Shown here: positions 25,563-34,298 of the stretch, in pieces
Numbering within the stretch: the first letter of the stretch is position 1
Layout: each line of letters begins with the position of its first letter
From: Rhodobacteraceae bacterium UBA7436
GTDB taxonomy: Bacteria > Pseudomonadota > Alphaproteobacteria > Rhodobacterales > Rhodobacteraceae
Direction of reading: 5' to 3'
DNA: 64,000 nt
NCBI GenBank assembly: GCA_002478745.1
Contig: DLQI01000041.1
Span: 78,298-142,297, forward strand
The notes under the pieces: model-generated
Seen by the model: only the letters and a program-made list of their open reading frames with translations
Told to the model about the DNA's origin: nothing
The model's database searches: none
Made by a program: the position numbers and the translations under genes

Positions 25563-26564
25563 ATGGCAAAAAAATCCAGCGATCAGAGAACCTTCAACGT
25601 TGTTGTCGTTGGCCAGAATGGCCGCTTGGGTTACGAGGCTTTGCTCTTTGCAGCATCATTGCGCCATCACAGCCCTGATTTTTAAGGAAAACTGCAGATT
25701 GCAGAACCTCAACCGGGTCCAAAGTGGCCGAACGATCCACGCCTAAAGCCCGACATCCGCGAAGCCCTCGAGGGTTTGGGTGCAGAGATTGTTCCATTTG
25801 AATGTAAACATTTTGGTGCTGATTACGCTTATGGCAATAAAATCGAGATGTTGTCGGTATTGCCCAAAGGTGAACCATTCGTCTTTTTCGACACCGACAC
25901 CCTAATCACTGACAACCTGATGGAAGTGCCTTTTGACTTTGACCGCCCCAGCGCATCGCTCCGCCGTGAAGGTACATGGCCAAAGCCACCGCTTTATGGC
26001 CCTGGTTATGCTGGTATTTGGAAATCGCTCTATGATAAATTCGGCTTGGATTTCGACAGCAGTCTAGATTTGTCTGAGCCCGATGAGTACTGGAAGCGTT
26101 ATCTCTACTTCAACGCAGGCTTCTTCTATTACAAATGCCCTCATGCTTTTGGTGAGAAATTCCTAGAATACGCACTGTCCGTTCGCCGCGAGCCAATGCC
26201 TGAACTGGCGTGCCAAGAATTGACACCTTGGCTGGATCAAATCGTCCTGCCTTTGGTCATACACGCCCTAGGCGGTGGTCGCGATACGCTAGATCCGGGA
26301 TATCTAGATGGCAAGACCAGCTGCCATTACCGAATGTTCCCATTGCTGTATGCGCGTGAAAGCCAGCACGTGATTGAAACCTTAGAAGCCGTCGCGGCAC
26401 CGAACAAAATCAAAAAAGTCCTAAAGGGCTATGATGCGATTAAGCGTAACGTCTATCAGGGGCGTGGCGAAAAAGTACGCGCCTTGTTTGACCAAAACCA
26501 TATGCCACGGCGCGAACAAGCAATCCGTAATCGAATTAAGTCTGAAGGTTTTTGGATGCGCTAA
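25563..26564 (+). pseudogene. Glycosyltransferase-like protein gene interrupted by one in-frame TAA
   Basis: From the ATG at 25563 the frame reads 40 codons (NVVVVGQNGRLGYEALLFAA...HHSPDF), meets TAA at 25683-25685, then continues without any shift as GKLQIAEPQPGPKWPNDP... to the stop at 26564, 333 codons in all. The first strand and the later FFDTDTLITDN motif (DTD, like the DxD of GT-A glycosyltransferases) suggest a nucleotide-sugar-binding fold, but I do not recognise a named family. One base change, for example AAA to TAA, explains the break. Both sides match in composition and style, so the lesion looks recent or is a sequence error. Translation could restart within the ORF (GTG at 25776), without the N-terminal strand. 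Confidence 0.8.
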
Positions 26565-26657
26565 CGCATTGCTTCCTCAGTCTCGCCCTTGATCGTTGGC
26601 GGCGCATACCTTACTCCACAGGGCAATGAATTGCCGCTTTGGAAAAGGATCTACACA

Positions 26658-27950
26658 ATGACCGATGGCCCAACCTATGGTTTCGACACACTGCAAATTC
26701 ACGCAGGCGCAAAACCAGATCCGACAACAGGCGCACGTCAAACGCCGATCCACCAGACAACAGCCTATGTATTTCGCGATGCAGACCATGCAGCGGCCCT
26801 GTTTAATCTGCAAGAAGTCGGCTTTATCTATTCTCGCCTGACCAACCCAACGGTTGCCGTTTTGCAAGAACGCATTGCAACCCTTGAGGGTGGTGTGGGC
26901 GCGGTTTGCTGTTCATCTGGTCACGCGGCCCAAATCATGGCGATTTTCCCGTTGATGTCACCGGGCATGAACATCGTGGCTTCTAGCCGCGCCTATGGCG
27001 GTACGATCACTCAGTTCAGCCAAACCATCAAACGCTTTGGCTGGTCTTGCACATTCGTTGACTTCGACGATCTCGATGCGGTGAAAGCTGCGATTGACGA
27101 AAACACACGTGCGGTCTTCTGCGAAGCGATTGCCAACCCAGGCGGTTATATCACTGACCTCGACGCAATCTCTGCCATCTCTGACGAGGCAGGCATTCCA
27201 TTGATCGTGGACAACACAGCCTCCACCCCGTATCTGTGCCGCCCGATTGAACACGGTGCAACGTTGGTCGTGCACTCAACCACCAAATACCTCACAGGTA
27301 ACGGCACTGTGACAGGTGGTTGCGTTGTGGATTCCGGTAAGTTCGATTGGTCCGCCAACGATAAATTCCCATCCCTCAGCCAGCCAGAGCCAGCCTATCA
27401 CGGCCTCAAGTTCCACGAGACCTTCGGCAACCTTGCATATACCTTCTTTGGTATTGCAATTGGCCTGCGCGATCTGGGCATGACAATGAACCCACAAGCA
27501 GCACACTACACGCTAATGGGCACTGAAACCCTATCCTTGCGCATGCAGCGCCACGTTGAAAATGCTGAAAAAATCGCTAGTTGGCTAGAAAATGATCCGC
27601 GCGTTGATTACGTGACCTATGCGGGTCTGAAGTCTTCACCATACTATGATCGTGTTGCTAAAATCTGTCCACGCGGCGCGGGTGGCTTGTTCACGATTGC
27701 GATCAAAGGGGGTTATGATTCATGCGTTAAATTGGTCAACTCGCTGGAGATCTTTAGCCACGTTGCCAACCTTGGCGATACCCGCTCCTTGGTCATTCAC
27801 TCTGCTTCAACCACCCACCGTCAATTGACGGAAGAACAGCAACGCGCATCCGGTGCGGCCCCTGAGGTTGTGCGTATTTCCATCGGCACAGAAGACGCCG
27901 ATGATTTGATTGCTGACTTGGATCAAGCACTGGCTAAAGCCACAAGCTAA
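26658..27950 (+). CDS. metY: O-acetylhomoserine sulfhydrylase (aminocarboxypropyltransferase)
   Basis: A PLP enzyme of the Cys/Met-metabolism family that makes homocysteine from O-acetylhomoserine and sulfide. The 430-residue length fits MetY better than the roughly 390 residues of MetB/MetC/MetZ. It shows TLQIHAGAKPDPTTGARQTPIHQTT-type opening, SRLTNPT, SSGHAAQ, and the PLP lysine in VVHSTTKYLTG (Lys210). The ATG at 26658 follows GGAAAAGGA; an earlier in-frame start adds 23 non-family residues. I looked for a SAM-sensing riboswitch upstream and found only a small GGCAA-TGAA-TTGCC hairpin. Confidence 0.95.
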   Translation: MTDGPTYGFDTLQIHAGAKPDPTTGARQTPIHQTTAYVFRDADHAAALFNLQEVGFIYSRLTNPTVAVLQERIATLEGGVGAVCCSSGHAAQIMAIFPLMSPGMNIVASSRAYGGTITQFSQTIKRFGWSCTFVDFDDLDAVKAAIDENTRAVFCEAIANPGGYITDLDAISAISDEAGIPLIVDNTASTPYLCRPIEHGATLVVHSTTKYLTGNGTVTGGCVVDSGKFDWSANDKFPSLSQPEPAYHGLKFHETFGNLAYTFFGIAIGLRDLGMTMNPQAAHYTLMGTETLSLRMQRHVENAEKIASWLENDPRVDYVTYAGLKSSPYYDRVAKICPRGAGGLFTIAIKGGYDSCVKLVNSLEIFSHVANLGDTRSLVIHSASTTHRQLTEEQQRASGAAPEVVRISIGTEDADDLIADLDQALAKATS

Positions 27951-27966
27951 GCTAAACGACAACTTC

Positions 27967-27995
27967 CTCTGCGGGATCGGCAACATTCCGCAGAG
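27967..27995 (+). terminator. Hairpin after metY (weak terminator)
   Basis: CTCTGCGGGAT (27967-27977) pairs with ATTCCGCAGAG (27985-27995) with one G-T wobble and a 7-base loop, 17 bp after the metY stop. There is no clear T-run, so it may be a factor-dependent end or a stabilising 3' structure. Confidence 0.5.
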
Positions 27996-28209
27996 CGAAA
28001 TTTCGAATTCGCGCATATTTCATACACCTTACTCCCTTATTTCTCTTGGTATACTCGCAACGGCAATCGCCAGTTCGCACATTGTGTGTCACCATTTGAT
28101 ATGTCTGATCCGGATTATAGCGAAATACTTCCCATCACTGTCGGACTGTTATATCCTCGCTCGTGAAGAGTGCCGCCCGGCACGTTACATTTGATGGAAA
28201 CGCCTTAAG

Positions 28210-30735
28210 ATGAAGCCGAATTTCGCGCTTTCCCTTTCTTTTGAGGGCATTCGCCTGCTGCTGCGCGCAGCGGAAGGGTGGCGTTTGGTTGATGCGGTGT
28301 CCCTCGATTCCGCAGATCTGGTTGGCGATCTCGCACTATTAGAAGCCAAAGCACGTGAGCTAAGCGAAGAAACCGTCACCAGCAAGCTGATCATACCAAA
28401 CGATCAAATCAAATATATTACGCTTGAAACTGGCGATTTAGGCGAAGATGCACGCGATCAAATTGCGCGTGATGCGCTTGAGGATGCGACCCCCTACGCT
28501 GTATCGGATTTGGCGTATGCTATCAGTTTCAGTGGGTCCAAGACCTTTATCGCGGCGGTCGCACATGAAACCTTGGCTGAGGCGGAAGCCTTTGCGAAAG
28601 AACATAACTTCAATCCAGTCAGCTGGGTCGCGATACCTGAACATGGCAGCTTTGATGGAGAGCCATTTTTTGGTCAAACGGAAGCTGCAGGCGACATTGA
28701 CGTAGCTCGTGACGACGACAGCATCGTTGTATTGGGAACAGTTGCAGAAGTCGCACCAGTTGTTCCACCCGTCATCGCTTCCGAACCTATTGAAATTGAA
28801 CCCGTTGTGGCAGAGCCTGCTGAACCAACGCCTGCTGTCCCAGAAGATATCGAGCCAGCGCTTGAGAAAGCTGAAGTGGCAGACAGCGAAGCAAGTAGTA
28901 CCTCAAATGAACCAGACGAACCTGCGAACGCGGAAGAGATTCTTTCAAAACCACTCGTAACAGAGGCTGTAACAGATGTCGAAATTTCGACTGACAATAG
29001 TGCTGCGTTAATCGATCCGACACCTTCGCCTGAACCGACAGTCGTCGACGTCGTCGCAACACCAGAAATAGCAGCCCCCCGCCCACAGGTGGAAAAACCA
29101 GCAAGTATTGGCTTCGCAAGTCGTCGTGTACCAAGCGGACCGACACCGGTCCTTGCGGGCGCATCACGTGAAAGCACACCAACATCTGTAACGGCTGCCA
29201 CCGTCCCACTGATTGAGGACACTCCAAGCGAAAAGCAGGACTTGGTTGTTGTGGACCCACCTGAACCACAGATTTCAGCTGGTTTTCTAAGTAAGCGCAA
29301 AGCAATTCCAGCAACGGCACCAGTTGCACCCCAACCTTCCACCGAAGAACAGCGATTGACCATTTTTGGCGCACGCAAGCCAGATCGCAAGACGGTTGTT
29401 GGCGGCAAGCCAAAGTTTCTAGGTCTTATCCTAACGGCCGTATTGTTGTTGTTCCTCGCCGGTGTTGCTGCTTGGGCCTCAGTATTTTTGGACGAAGGAC
29501 TTGCACGTTTCTTCAATGCGCCAGACGATGAAGTAATTGCAGAGGCACCAGCTGGCTTAGCCCCTGCACCATCCGAGGACGTTGGACCAAACATTGAAAC
29601 CGCATCATTGTCATCTGATCTAAGCTCCGAAGACACTGCTGTACTCGACGCCTTGCGCACGCCCCAAGCTGATCCGGTGGTCGTCTTACCAGAACTTTCC
29701 CCCCAAGAACTTGCGGCCAATTATGCAGTTACGGGCATATGGCCCGTGCCTCCAGAAGTCCCTCAGCCCGCCCCGCTGGTCAGCCTTGATGATCTCTATA
29801 TCACCAGCATTGATCCCGTCAGTTCCTCTAATGACGCCGTTGCGCTGCCTAATGTACGTGCGTTGGTTACCGACAACGTACTTGGTGAGCAAACAACACC
29901 TGTTGCGGCGGGCACATCATTTGTATTGGGCACCGACGGCTTAGTCATTCCAACCATCAATGGTGCAATAACGCCAAATGGTGTCACCGTCTTTTTGGGC
30001 AGCCCTGATGTGACGCCCCCAAAGATGCCAGCACGCAAAGCATTGCCCACCAAGACAGACCCTTCACTTGCTTTGATCGCCAAAATGCGTCCGCAACCGC
30101 GTCCGTCAAATTTGGTCGAGCAAAACGAGCGCTCCGTGAACGGCGGCCTTTCGCGGTCTGAGCTGGCCCAGCTGCGCCCACGTTTGCGCCCTTCAGCCGA
30201 GCTGGCGATTGCCCAGCCAGCACTTGAAGTCGATCCAGCTACCGAAAACGCCCAAAACGACGCCGCGGCCGCTGCAGCAGCTGCATCCCTTGCCGCACTA
30301 GCGCCACGCGTTGAAGGTATCATCATAGAGGGCCCGCCAAACCCGCAGGCTGTGACTGCATCGGTGCGCCCCGATGGTCGTCCAAAAAATTTCGCGCGGA
30401 TCATCAAACGTGCCAAGGCAAATCAAACAACGGATCAAGGCACGCGTGTTGCCTCAGTTGCGCCAAAGGTTGTTGTTCCCAAAATTCCGTCGTCCGCCAG
30501 TGTCGCAAAATCAGCGACGGTCAAGAACGCGATCAACCTTCGCAATGTTAATCTGATCGGCGTTTATGGCAAACCATCTAGCCGCCGAGCTTTGGTCCGT
30601 CTTTCAAATGGCCGCTATCAAAAAGTTCAAGTTGGCGATCGTATTGATGGTGGACGTGTCTCAGCCATTGGTGACAACGAGTTACGCTACAAAAAGGGCA
30701 GCCGAAACTTGACCCTAAAGATGCCAAAAAGCTAG
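28210..30735 (+). CDS. Large membrane protein with GspL/PilM-like N-terminus and GspC/PilP-like C-terminus
   Basis: An 841-residue single-span protein. Residues 1-155 resemble the actin-like cytoplasmic domain of GspL/PilM (LIIPNDQIKYITL, then ALEDATPYAVSDLAY and VAAVAHETLAEAEAFA). Residues about 170-395 form an acidic, Pro/Glu/Ala-rich linker. A membrane helix follows at about 402-425. The periplasmic part is mostly Pro/Ala-rich linker and ends in a small beta domain (about 774-838: LIGVYGKPSSRRALVRLSNG, VQVGDRIDGGRVSAIGDNEL), close in pattern to the GspC/PilP homology region. It may be an inner-membrane scaffold. No other secretion or pilus genes are adjacent. The stop lies 2 bp from the convergent cobT stop. 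The domain reading is by eye. Confidence 0.8.
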   Translation: MKPNFALSLSFEGIRLLLRAAEGWRLVDAVSLDSADLVGDLALLEAKARELSEETVTSKLIIPNDQIKYITLETGDLGEDARDQIARDALEDATPYAVSDLAYAISFSGSKTFIAAVAHETLAEAEAFAKEHNFNPVSWVAIPEHGSFDGEPFFGQTEAAGDIDVARDDDSIVVLGTVAEVAPVVPPVIASEPIEIEPVVAEPAEPTPAVPEDIEPALEKAEVADSEASSTSNEPDEPANAEEILSKPLVTEAVTDVEISTDNSAALIDPTPSPEPTVVDVVATPEIAAPRPQVEKPASIGFASRRVPSGPTPVLAGASRESTPTSVTAATVPLIEDTPSEKQDLVVVDPPEPQISAGFLSKRKAIPATAPVAPQPSTEEQRLTIFGARKPDRKTVVGGKPKFLGLILTAVLLLFLAGVAAWASVFLDEGLARFFNAPDDEVIAEAPAGLAPAPSEDVGPNIETASLSSDLSSEDTAVLDALRTPQADPVVVLPELSPQELAANYAVTGIWPVPPEVPQPAPLVSLDDLYITSIDPVSSSNDAVALPNVRALVTDNVLGEQTTPVAAGTSFVLGTDGLVIPTINGAITPNGVTVFLGSPDVTPPKMPARKALPTKTDPSLALIAKMRPQPRPSNLVEQNERSVNGGLSRSELAQLRPRLRPSAELAIAQPALEVDPATENAQNDAAAAAAAASLAALAPRVEGIIIEGPPNPQAVTASVRPDGRPKNFARIIKRAKANQTTDQGTRVASVAPKVVVPKIPSSASVAKSATVKNAINLRNVNLIGVYGKPSSRRALVRLSNGRYQKVQVGDRIDGGRVSAIGDNELRYKKGSRNLTLKMPKS

Positions 30736-30737
30736 CT

Positions 30738-31763
30738 TCAGCTGTCTGAAACGCCAGCTTCAGCAAAGGTAGACATGCCAGTGTGGCACGCAACAGCGCC
30801 CTGTAAAATGCCAATTGCCAACGCTCCACCAGATGCCTCTCCTAGGCGCAGCCCAAGCTGTAGCAAAGGTTGTTTGTTCAATGCGACTAACATCCGTTCA
30901 TGGGCCTGTTCATTGCTTTGATGCCCCGCAACAGCATGATCTAACGCGCCATTTTGTGTAACATGCAAGCATGCCGCGGCAGCAGTACAGATAAAACCGT
31001 CTAAGATTACTGGAATAGATAGCACACGTGCCCGCAGGATCGCACCAGCCATAGCGGCCAACTCACGACCACCCAAAGCTGCCAATGCGTCTAAACCGTC
31101 CCCTTTACTAGCGTGAAGGGCTACACCTGCAGCTACCACTTCGGTCTTCGCTTGAAGTGCAGCACCTTCAACACCCGTACCACGTCCAGTCCAATCAACA
31201 GCGTCCCCACCCAACAGCGCCATACCAAGTGCGGCAGCGGATGTCGTATTCCCGATACCCATTTCGCCCGTCACAAGCAGATCAGCATTTGAATCAACCG
31301 CATCCCAGCCCGTTTGGATCGCTGCACATACGTCTGCTTCAGTCATGGCGGGGCCTTGGGTGAAATCCGCAGTCGGTGTTTCCAATGACAGCGCGTGTAC
31401 ATTCATTTTTGCACCAAAGGTCTTGGCCAGCTGATTAATCGCGGCACCGCCATGCTGGAAATTCATCACCATTTGTTCTGTTACTTCTGGCGGGAACGCA
31501 GAAACACCTTTGGCAGCGATGCCATGATTTCCTGCAAACACAATAATTTGCGGTGCATTGATCACTGGGCGATCAGTGCCGCGCCATCCCGCATACCAGA
31601 TAGCTAAGTCTTCTAAGCGCCCAAGAGCACCTGGTGGTTTGGTCAGTTGGCTGTTGCGTGCCTGAGCGCCTTCAACCGCTGCAGCGTTTGAAGCTGGTAG
31701 TGTCTGCATCAATTCCCGAACATGATCGAGTTTAGTAAAGGTAATGTTTGTTGAATTGTTCAT
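30738..31763 (-). CDS. cobT: Nicotinate-nucleotide-dimethylbenzimidazole phosphoribosyltransferase
   Basis: CobT makes alpha-ribazole phosphate from dimethylbenzimidazole and nicotinate mononucleotide for the lower ligand of vitamin B12. The 341-residue protein has the family motifs [47 protein letters not shown] and GRGTGVEG, and a C-terminal catalytic Glu in [12 protein letters not shown]. The ATG at 31763 is preferred, with AGGAAG upstream; a longer frame adds 21 non-family residues. It is divergent from cobS. Confidence 0.96.
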   Translation of the reverse strand: MNNSTNITFTKLDHVRELMQTLPASNAAAVEGAQARNSQLTKPPGALGRLEDLAIWYAGWRGTDRPVINAPQIIVFAGNHGIAAKGVSAFPPEVTEQMVMNFQHGGAAINQLAKTFGAKMNVHALSLETPTADFTQGPAMTEADVCAAIQTGWDAVDSNADLLVTGEMGIGNTTSAAALGMALLGGDAVDWTGRGTGVEGAALQAKTEVVAAGVALHASKGDGLDALAALGGRELAAMAGAILRARVLSIPVILDGFICTAAAACLHVTQNGALDHAVAGHQSNEQAHERMLVALNKQPLLQLGLRLGEASGGALAIGILQGAVACHTGMSTFAEAGVSDS

Positions 31764-31846
31764 GTGTCGCTTCCTACTCTTGCCAGACCTGTATCGTCTG
31801 TTTACCCAATGCTCCTTAACCTGCAAGACATGAAAAAGGCGCGGAC

Positions 31847-32614
31847 ATGATTAAAAACGACTTGAACGGCATGGCCTTCAGAAATTCGCTTTGGGATATT
31901 GTTACAGCGGGCACATTATTGACTCGGCTGCCCTTGCCACAAGCGCCCGATGAAGCCTTTGAACGCCAAGCAGAAAATGCATGGGCGTTTCCTATCGTTG
32001 GACTGTTAGTTGGGATGGCAACTTGCATTGTCGGCGCGATCGGTTTTTGGCTGGGCTTGAATGCGGCGATCATTGCCGGCTTCATGCTTGCCACCAGTAT
32101 GATCATGACCGGTGCGATGCACGAAGATGGCCTTGCGGACTGCGCCGATGGCTTTTGGGGCGGTTTTGATCCTGCGCGTCGCCTAGAGATTATGAAAGAC
32201 AGCCAAATAGGCACTTATGGCGTTCTGGCAATCGTCATTGTCACTGGCCTTCGCTGGATGGCGCTTAGCGCCGCTATTTCCCTTGGATTTTCCGGTGTTA
32301 TCGCTGCAGCGGTTCTATCAAGAGGCGTACTACCTGCAACCATGGCAATGGTGGCACATGCCCGCGATACAGGGCTGTCGCATAGCGTTGGCCGCCCAAC
32401 GCAGCAGACAGCGGCCATTTCATGCGGTGCCGCTGGTGTATTGGCGCTGATACTTATTGGATTTAGTGCAATCGGTGCGGCACTGATCACGGTGTTTCTC
32501 GCGTTTGGCCTGACTAAGCTGGCAAAAACAAAAATTGGCGGACAAACCGGCGATGTATTAGGCGCAACCCAAGTCCTGTGCGAGACCGCGATCCTAGTTT
32601 TCGTGGTCGCTTAA
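31847..32614 (+). CDS. cobS: Adenosylcobinamide-GDP ribazoletransferase (cobalamin synthase)
   Basis: CobS is the membrane enzyme that joins adenosylcobinamide-GDP and alpha-ribazole, the last steps of B12 assembly. The 255-residue, mostly hydrophobic protein has the signature [16 protein letters not shown] (residues 86-101) with its acidic metal-binding residues, and KDSQIGTYG just after. It is divergently transcribed from cobT across 83 bp, so the nucleotide-loop genes share one control region. No cobalamin riboswitch is seen there. Confidence 0.95.
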   Translation: MIKNDLNGMAFRNSLWDIVTAGTLLTRLPLPQAPDEAFERQAENAWAFPIVGLLVGMATCIVGAIGFWLGLNAAIIAGFMLATSMIMTGAMHEDGLADCADGFWGGFDPARRLEIMKDSQIGTYGVLAIVIVTGLRWMALSAAISLGFSGVIAAAVLSRGVLPATMAMVAHARDTGLSHSVGRPTQQTAAISCGAAGVLALILIGFSAIGAALITVFLAFGLTKLAKTKIGGQTGDVLGATQVLCETAILVFVVA

Positions 32615-32628
32615 TAGCAGTGAACAAA

Positions 32629-32660
32629 AAACCGCGCGAGGTTTTCGTCTCGCGCGGTTT
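32629..32660. terminator. Bidirectional terminator between cobS and carD
   Basis: AAACCGCGCGAG (32629-32640) and CTCGCGCGGTTT (32649-32660) form a perfect 12 bp stem with an 8-base loop, flanked by A-run and T-run. It can end transcription of both convergent genes. Confidence 0.88.
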
Positions 32661-32678
32661 TATAGGTTTGCAGCGGGC

Positions 32679-33206
32679 TTAAATCGCAGCGATGACAGGC
32701 ACAACGCGGCTCATCAAGACATCCACAATCTTTGTCCCGGCAGCAACTTCGTCGCCACCTTCAACAGCAGCAACCTCACGTGTAAGACGCTCAAGCGCAG
32801 CTTCGTAAAGCTGACGTTCTGAATAGCTTTGCTCGCGCTGATCATCAGTGCGGTGCAAGTCACGAACAACTTCAGCAATTGCGATCAGATCACCAGAGTT
32901 GATTTTTTGTTCGTACTCTTGCGCACGACGCGACCACATCGCACGCTTAACTTTGGCTTTACCCTTTAGCGTTTTCATAGCGTGAAGAATGTCATTTGGA
33001 GATGACAAAGACCGCATGCCGATTTCAACGGCTTTATGTGTCGGCACGCGCAAAGTCATTTTGTCTTTCTCGAAAGAAATCACAAACAATTCTAGCGTAA
33101 CGCCAGCCACTTCCTGTTCTTCAACATCAGTGATTTGACCAACGCCATGGGCTGGGTAGACCACAAATTCACCAGTACGGAAGTCGAGCTTTTTCGATTT
33201 AGTCAT
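32679..33206 (-). CDS. carD: CarD-family RNA polymerase-binding regulator
   Basis: A 175-residue CarD/CdnL protein: the N-terminal Tudor-like RNA-polymerase-interacting domain (residues 8-65, with FVVYPAHGVGQITDVEEQEV) and a C-terminal helical domain with the basic KVKRAMWSRRAQEYEQKINSG segment that contacts promoter DNA. In alphaproteobacteria CarD is a general factor that stabilises open complexes at rRNA and growth-related promoters. It lies downstream of fdxA on the same strand but has its own 293 bp upstream region. Confidence 0.96.
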   Translation of the reverse strand: MTKSKKLDFRTGEFVVYPAHGVGQITDVEEQEVAGVTLELFVISFEKDKMTLRVPTHKAVEIGMRSLSSPNDILHAMKTLKGKAKVKRAMWSRRAQEYEQKINSGDLIAIAEVVRDLHRTDDQREQSYSERQLYEAALERLTREVAAVEGGDEVAAGTKIVDVLMSRVVPVIAAI

Positions 33207-33382
33207 TCATTTTCCTCAGAAAACAGATAATTTCCATGCAAAATTCAAAGTCAAAAGCGCAGCTGGCGGGGCAAGAATGCCACGTCAAATTTGCGGTTTT
33301 CAGTGATTTCTGGGCCCAGCTTCTTAAATATCGCTGGGCAGGGAATTGATCCGTTAGGTTATGTACTCAAACACCATACCAC

Positions 33383-33416
33383 AAAAAAGCCCCCCAAGAA
33401 AGTTCACTGGGAGGCC
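33383..33416 (-). terminator. Intrinsic terminator downstream of fdxA
   Basis: On the minus strand GGCCTCCCA (33416-33408) pairs with TGGGGGGCT (33396-33388) with two wobble pairs, followed by a run of six T. It separates fdxA from carD. The rest of 33207-33499 should hold the carD promoter; I see no other feature there. Confidence 0.8.
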
Positions 33417-33499
33417 TTTTAACTAAAAATAACAAATTACTTTGTAAAATTCATGGTTAGGAACATATTTCAGCCTCAAGACCGCGAATCTATAGTGGC

Positions 33500-33835
33500 T
33501 TAACCACCCTCACCTGGCGCTTCAGAGAAGAGCTCCATCTTGCCTTCTTTGCCGTCCATTTCTTCCGCATTTGGAAGCTGGTCCTTTTTGGTGATGATCA
33601 CAGGCCACAGCTCTGAGTACTTTCGGTTGAACTCAACCCACTTTTCCATGTCTGGCTCAGTATCGGGGCGAATAGCATCTGCGGGGCATTCTGGTTCGCA
33701 CACGCCGCAATCGATGCATTCATCAGGATGAATGACCAACATATTTTCACCCTCGTAGAAACAATCTACAGGGCAGACCTCGACGCAGTCTGTGTATTTG
33801 CAGGCGATGCAAGCATCATTGACGATATATGTCAT
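33500..33835 (-). CDS. fdxA: 7Fe ferredoxin FdxA
   Basis: A 111-residue soluble electron carrier with one [3Fe-4S] and one [4Fe-4S] cluster. In the Azotobacter FdI pattern the 3Fe ligands are C9, C17 and C50, and the 4Fe ligands C21, C40, C43 and C46, with extra cysteines at 12 and 25. A C-terminal extension of about 50 residues is usual for FdxA. It follows the S4-domain gene by 55 bp in what looks like a helicase-S4-ferredoxin operon. Confidence 0.96.
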   Translation of the reverse strand: MTYIVNDACIACKYTDCVEVCPVDCFYEGENMLVIHPDECIDCGVCEPECPADAIRPDTEPDMEKWVEFNRKYSELWPVIITKKDQLPNAEEMDGKEGKMELFSEAPGEGG

Positions 33836-33890
33836 AAAGAGTCGCTCGTTTTTTAACGGTTCGATGGACTAGCTAATTCAGTGAAGAGGA

Positions 33891-34298
33891 TCATTCAAGG
33901 TCGTCTCTGACGTCACTGAAGGAATGAATGCGATAAAGATCACCTTTACGGCGATCACGCTTGGTTGGACGCCCTTTTCCTTCAAAGCTAGGGTTTGCAG
34001 GATGTTTGTTCTCTTGCTTAACCTTAGGCGGGGTCAAATCAGTGTAAAGTTCTTGGGCTTCGGGTGCGGGACCGCGGCGATCTCCGATATCATCGATCTG
34101 AATCACGCGTGTTTGCGTACCGACGGCAAAGGTTAAAACGTTGCCCGCTTGGATCAGAGTTGCCCGCTTTGTGACCCTATCTCCATCAACGCGAACATCG
34201 CCAGCTGCAACACGAGCTGCTGCCAATGATCTTGTTTTAAAAAATCGGGCAAACCACAGCCATTTGTCTAGCCGTTGTTTGCCCGATGGATCGCTCAT
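33891..34298 (-). CDS. S4-domain RNA-binding protein (HslR-like)
   Basis: A 135-residue basic protein with an S4 RNA-binding domain in its first half (RLDKWLWFARFFKTRSLAAARVAAGDVRVDGDR, residues 9-41), as in HslR, which in E. coli binds stalled 50S subunits carrying peptidyl-tRNA. The C-terminal part is basic and probably unstructured (RPTKRDRRKGDLYRIH). It starts immediately after the helicase stop codon with no gap, so the two RNA-binding proteins are made together. Confidence 0.92.
   Translation of the reverse strand: MSDPSGKQRLDKWLWFARFFKTRSLAAARVAAGDVRVDGDRVTKRATLIQAGNVLTFAVGTQTRVIQIDDIGDRRGPAPEAQELYTDLTPPKVKQENKHPANPSFEGKGRPTKRDRRKGDLYRIHSFSDVRDDLE

Noticed and set aside
4386..25685. 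TAA read as a sense codon in this organism (recoding)
   Set aside because: Many intact genes here end at TAA (acs, adk, metY, katG among them), so TAA works as a stop. Two single TAA interruptions are better explained as mutations or errors.
26565..26657. SAM-II or SAM/SAH riboswitch in front of metY
   Set aside because: A GCTTCCTC stretch recalls the SAM/SAH core, but no matching GGAGCA partner or pseudoknot is present; the gap holds only a small GGCAA-TGAA-TTGCC hairpin.
28674..29720. 348-codon minus-strand frame inside the 841-residue protein gene
   Set aside because: It mirrors the Pro/Glu/Ala-rich linker codons, giving Ser/Gly/Thr-rich low-complexity sequence, and has no ribosome site.
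31764..31846. Cobalamin riboswitch between cobT and cobS
   Set aside because: The 83 bp gap is too short for the element and has no B12-box-like sequence.
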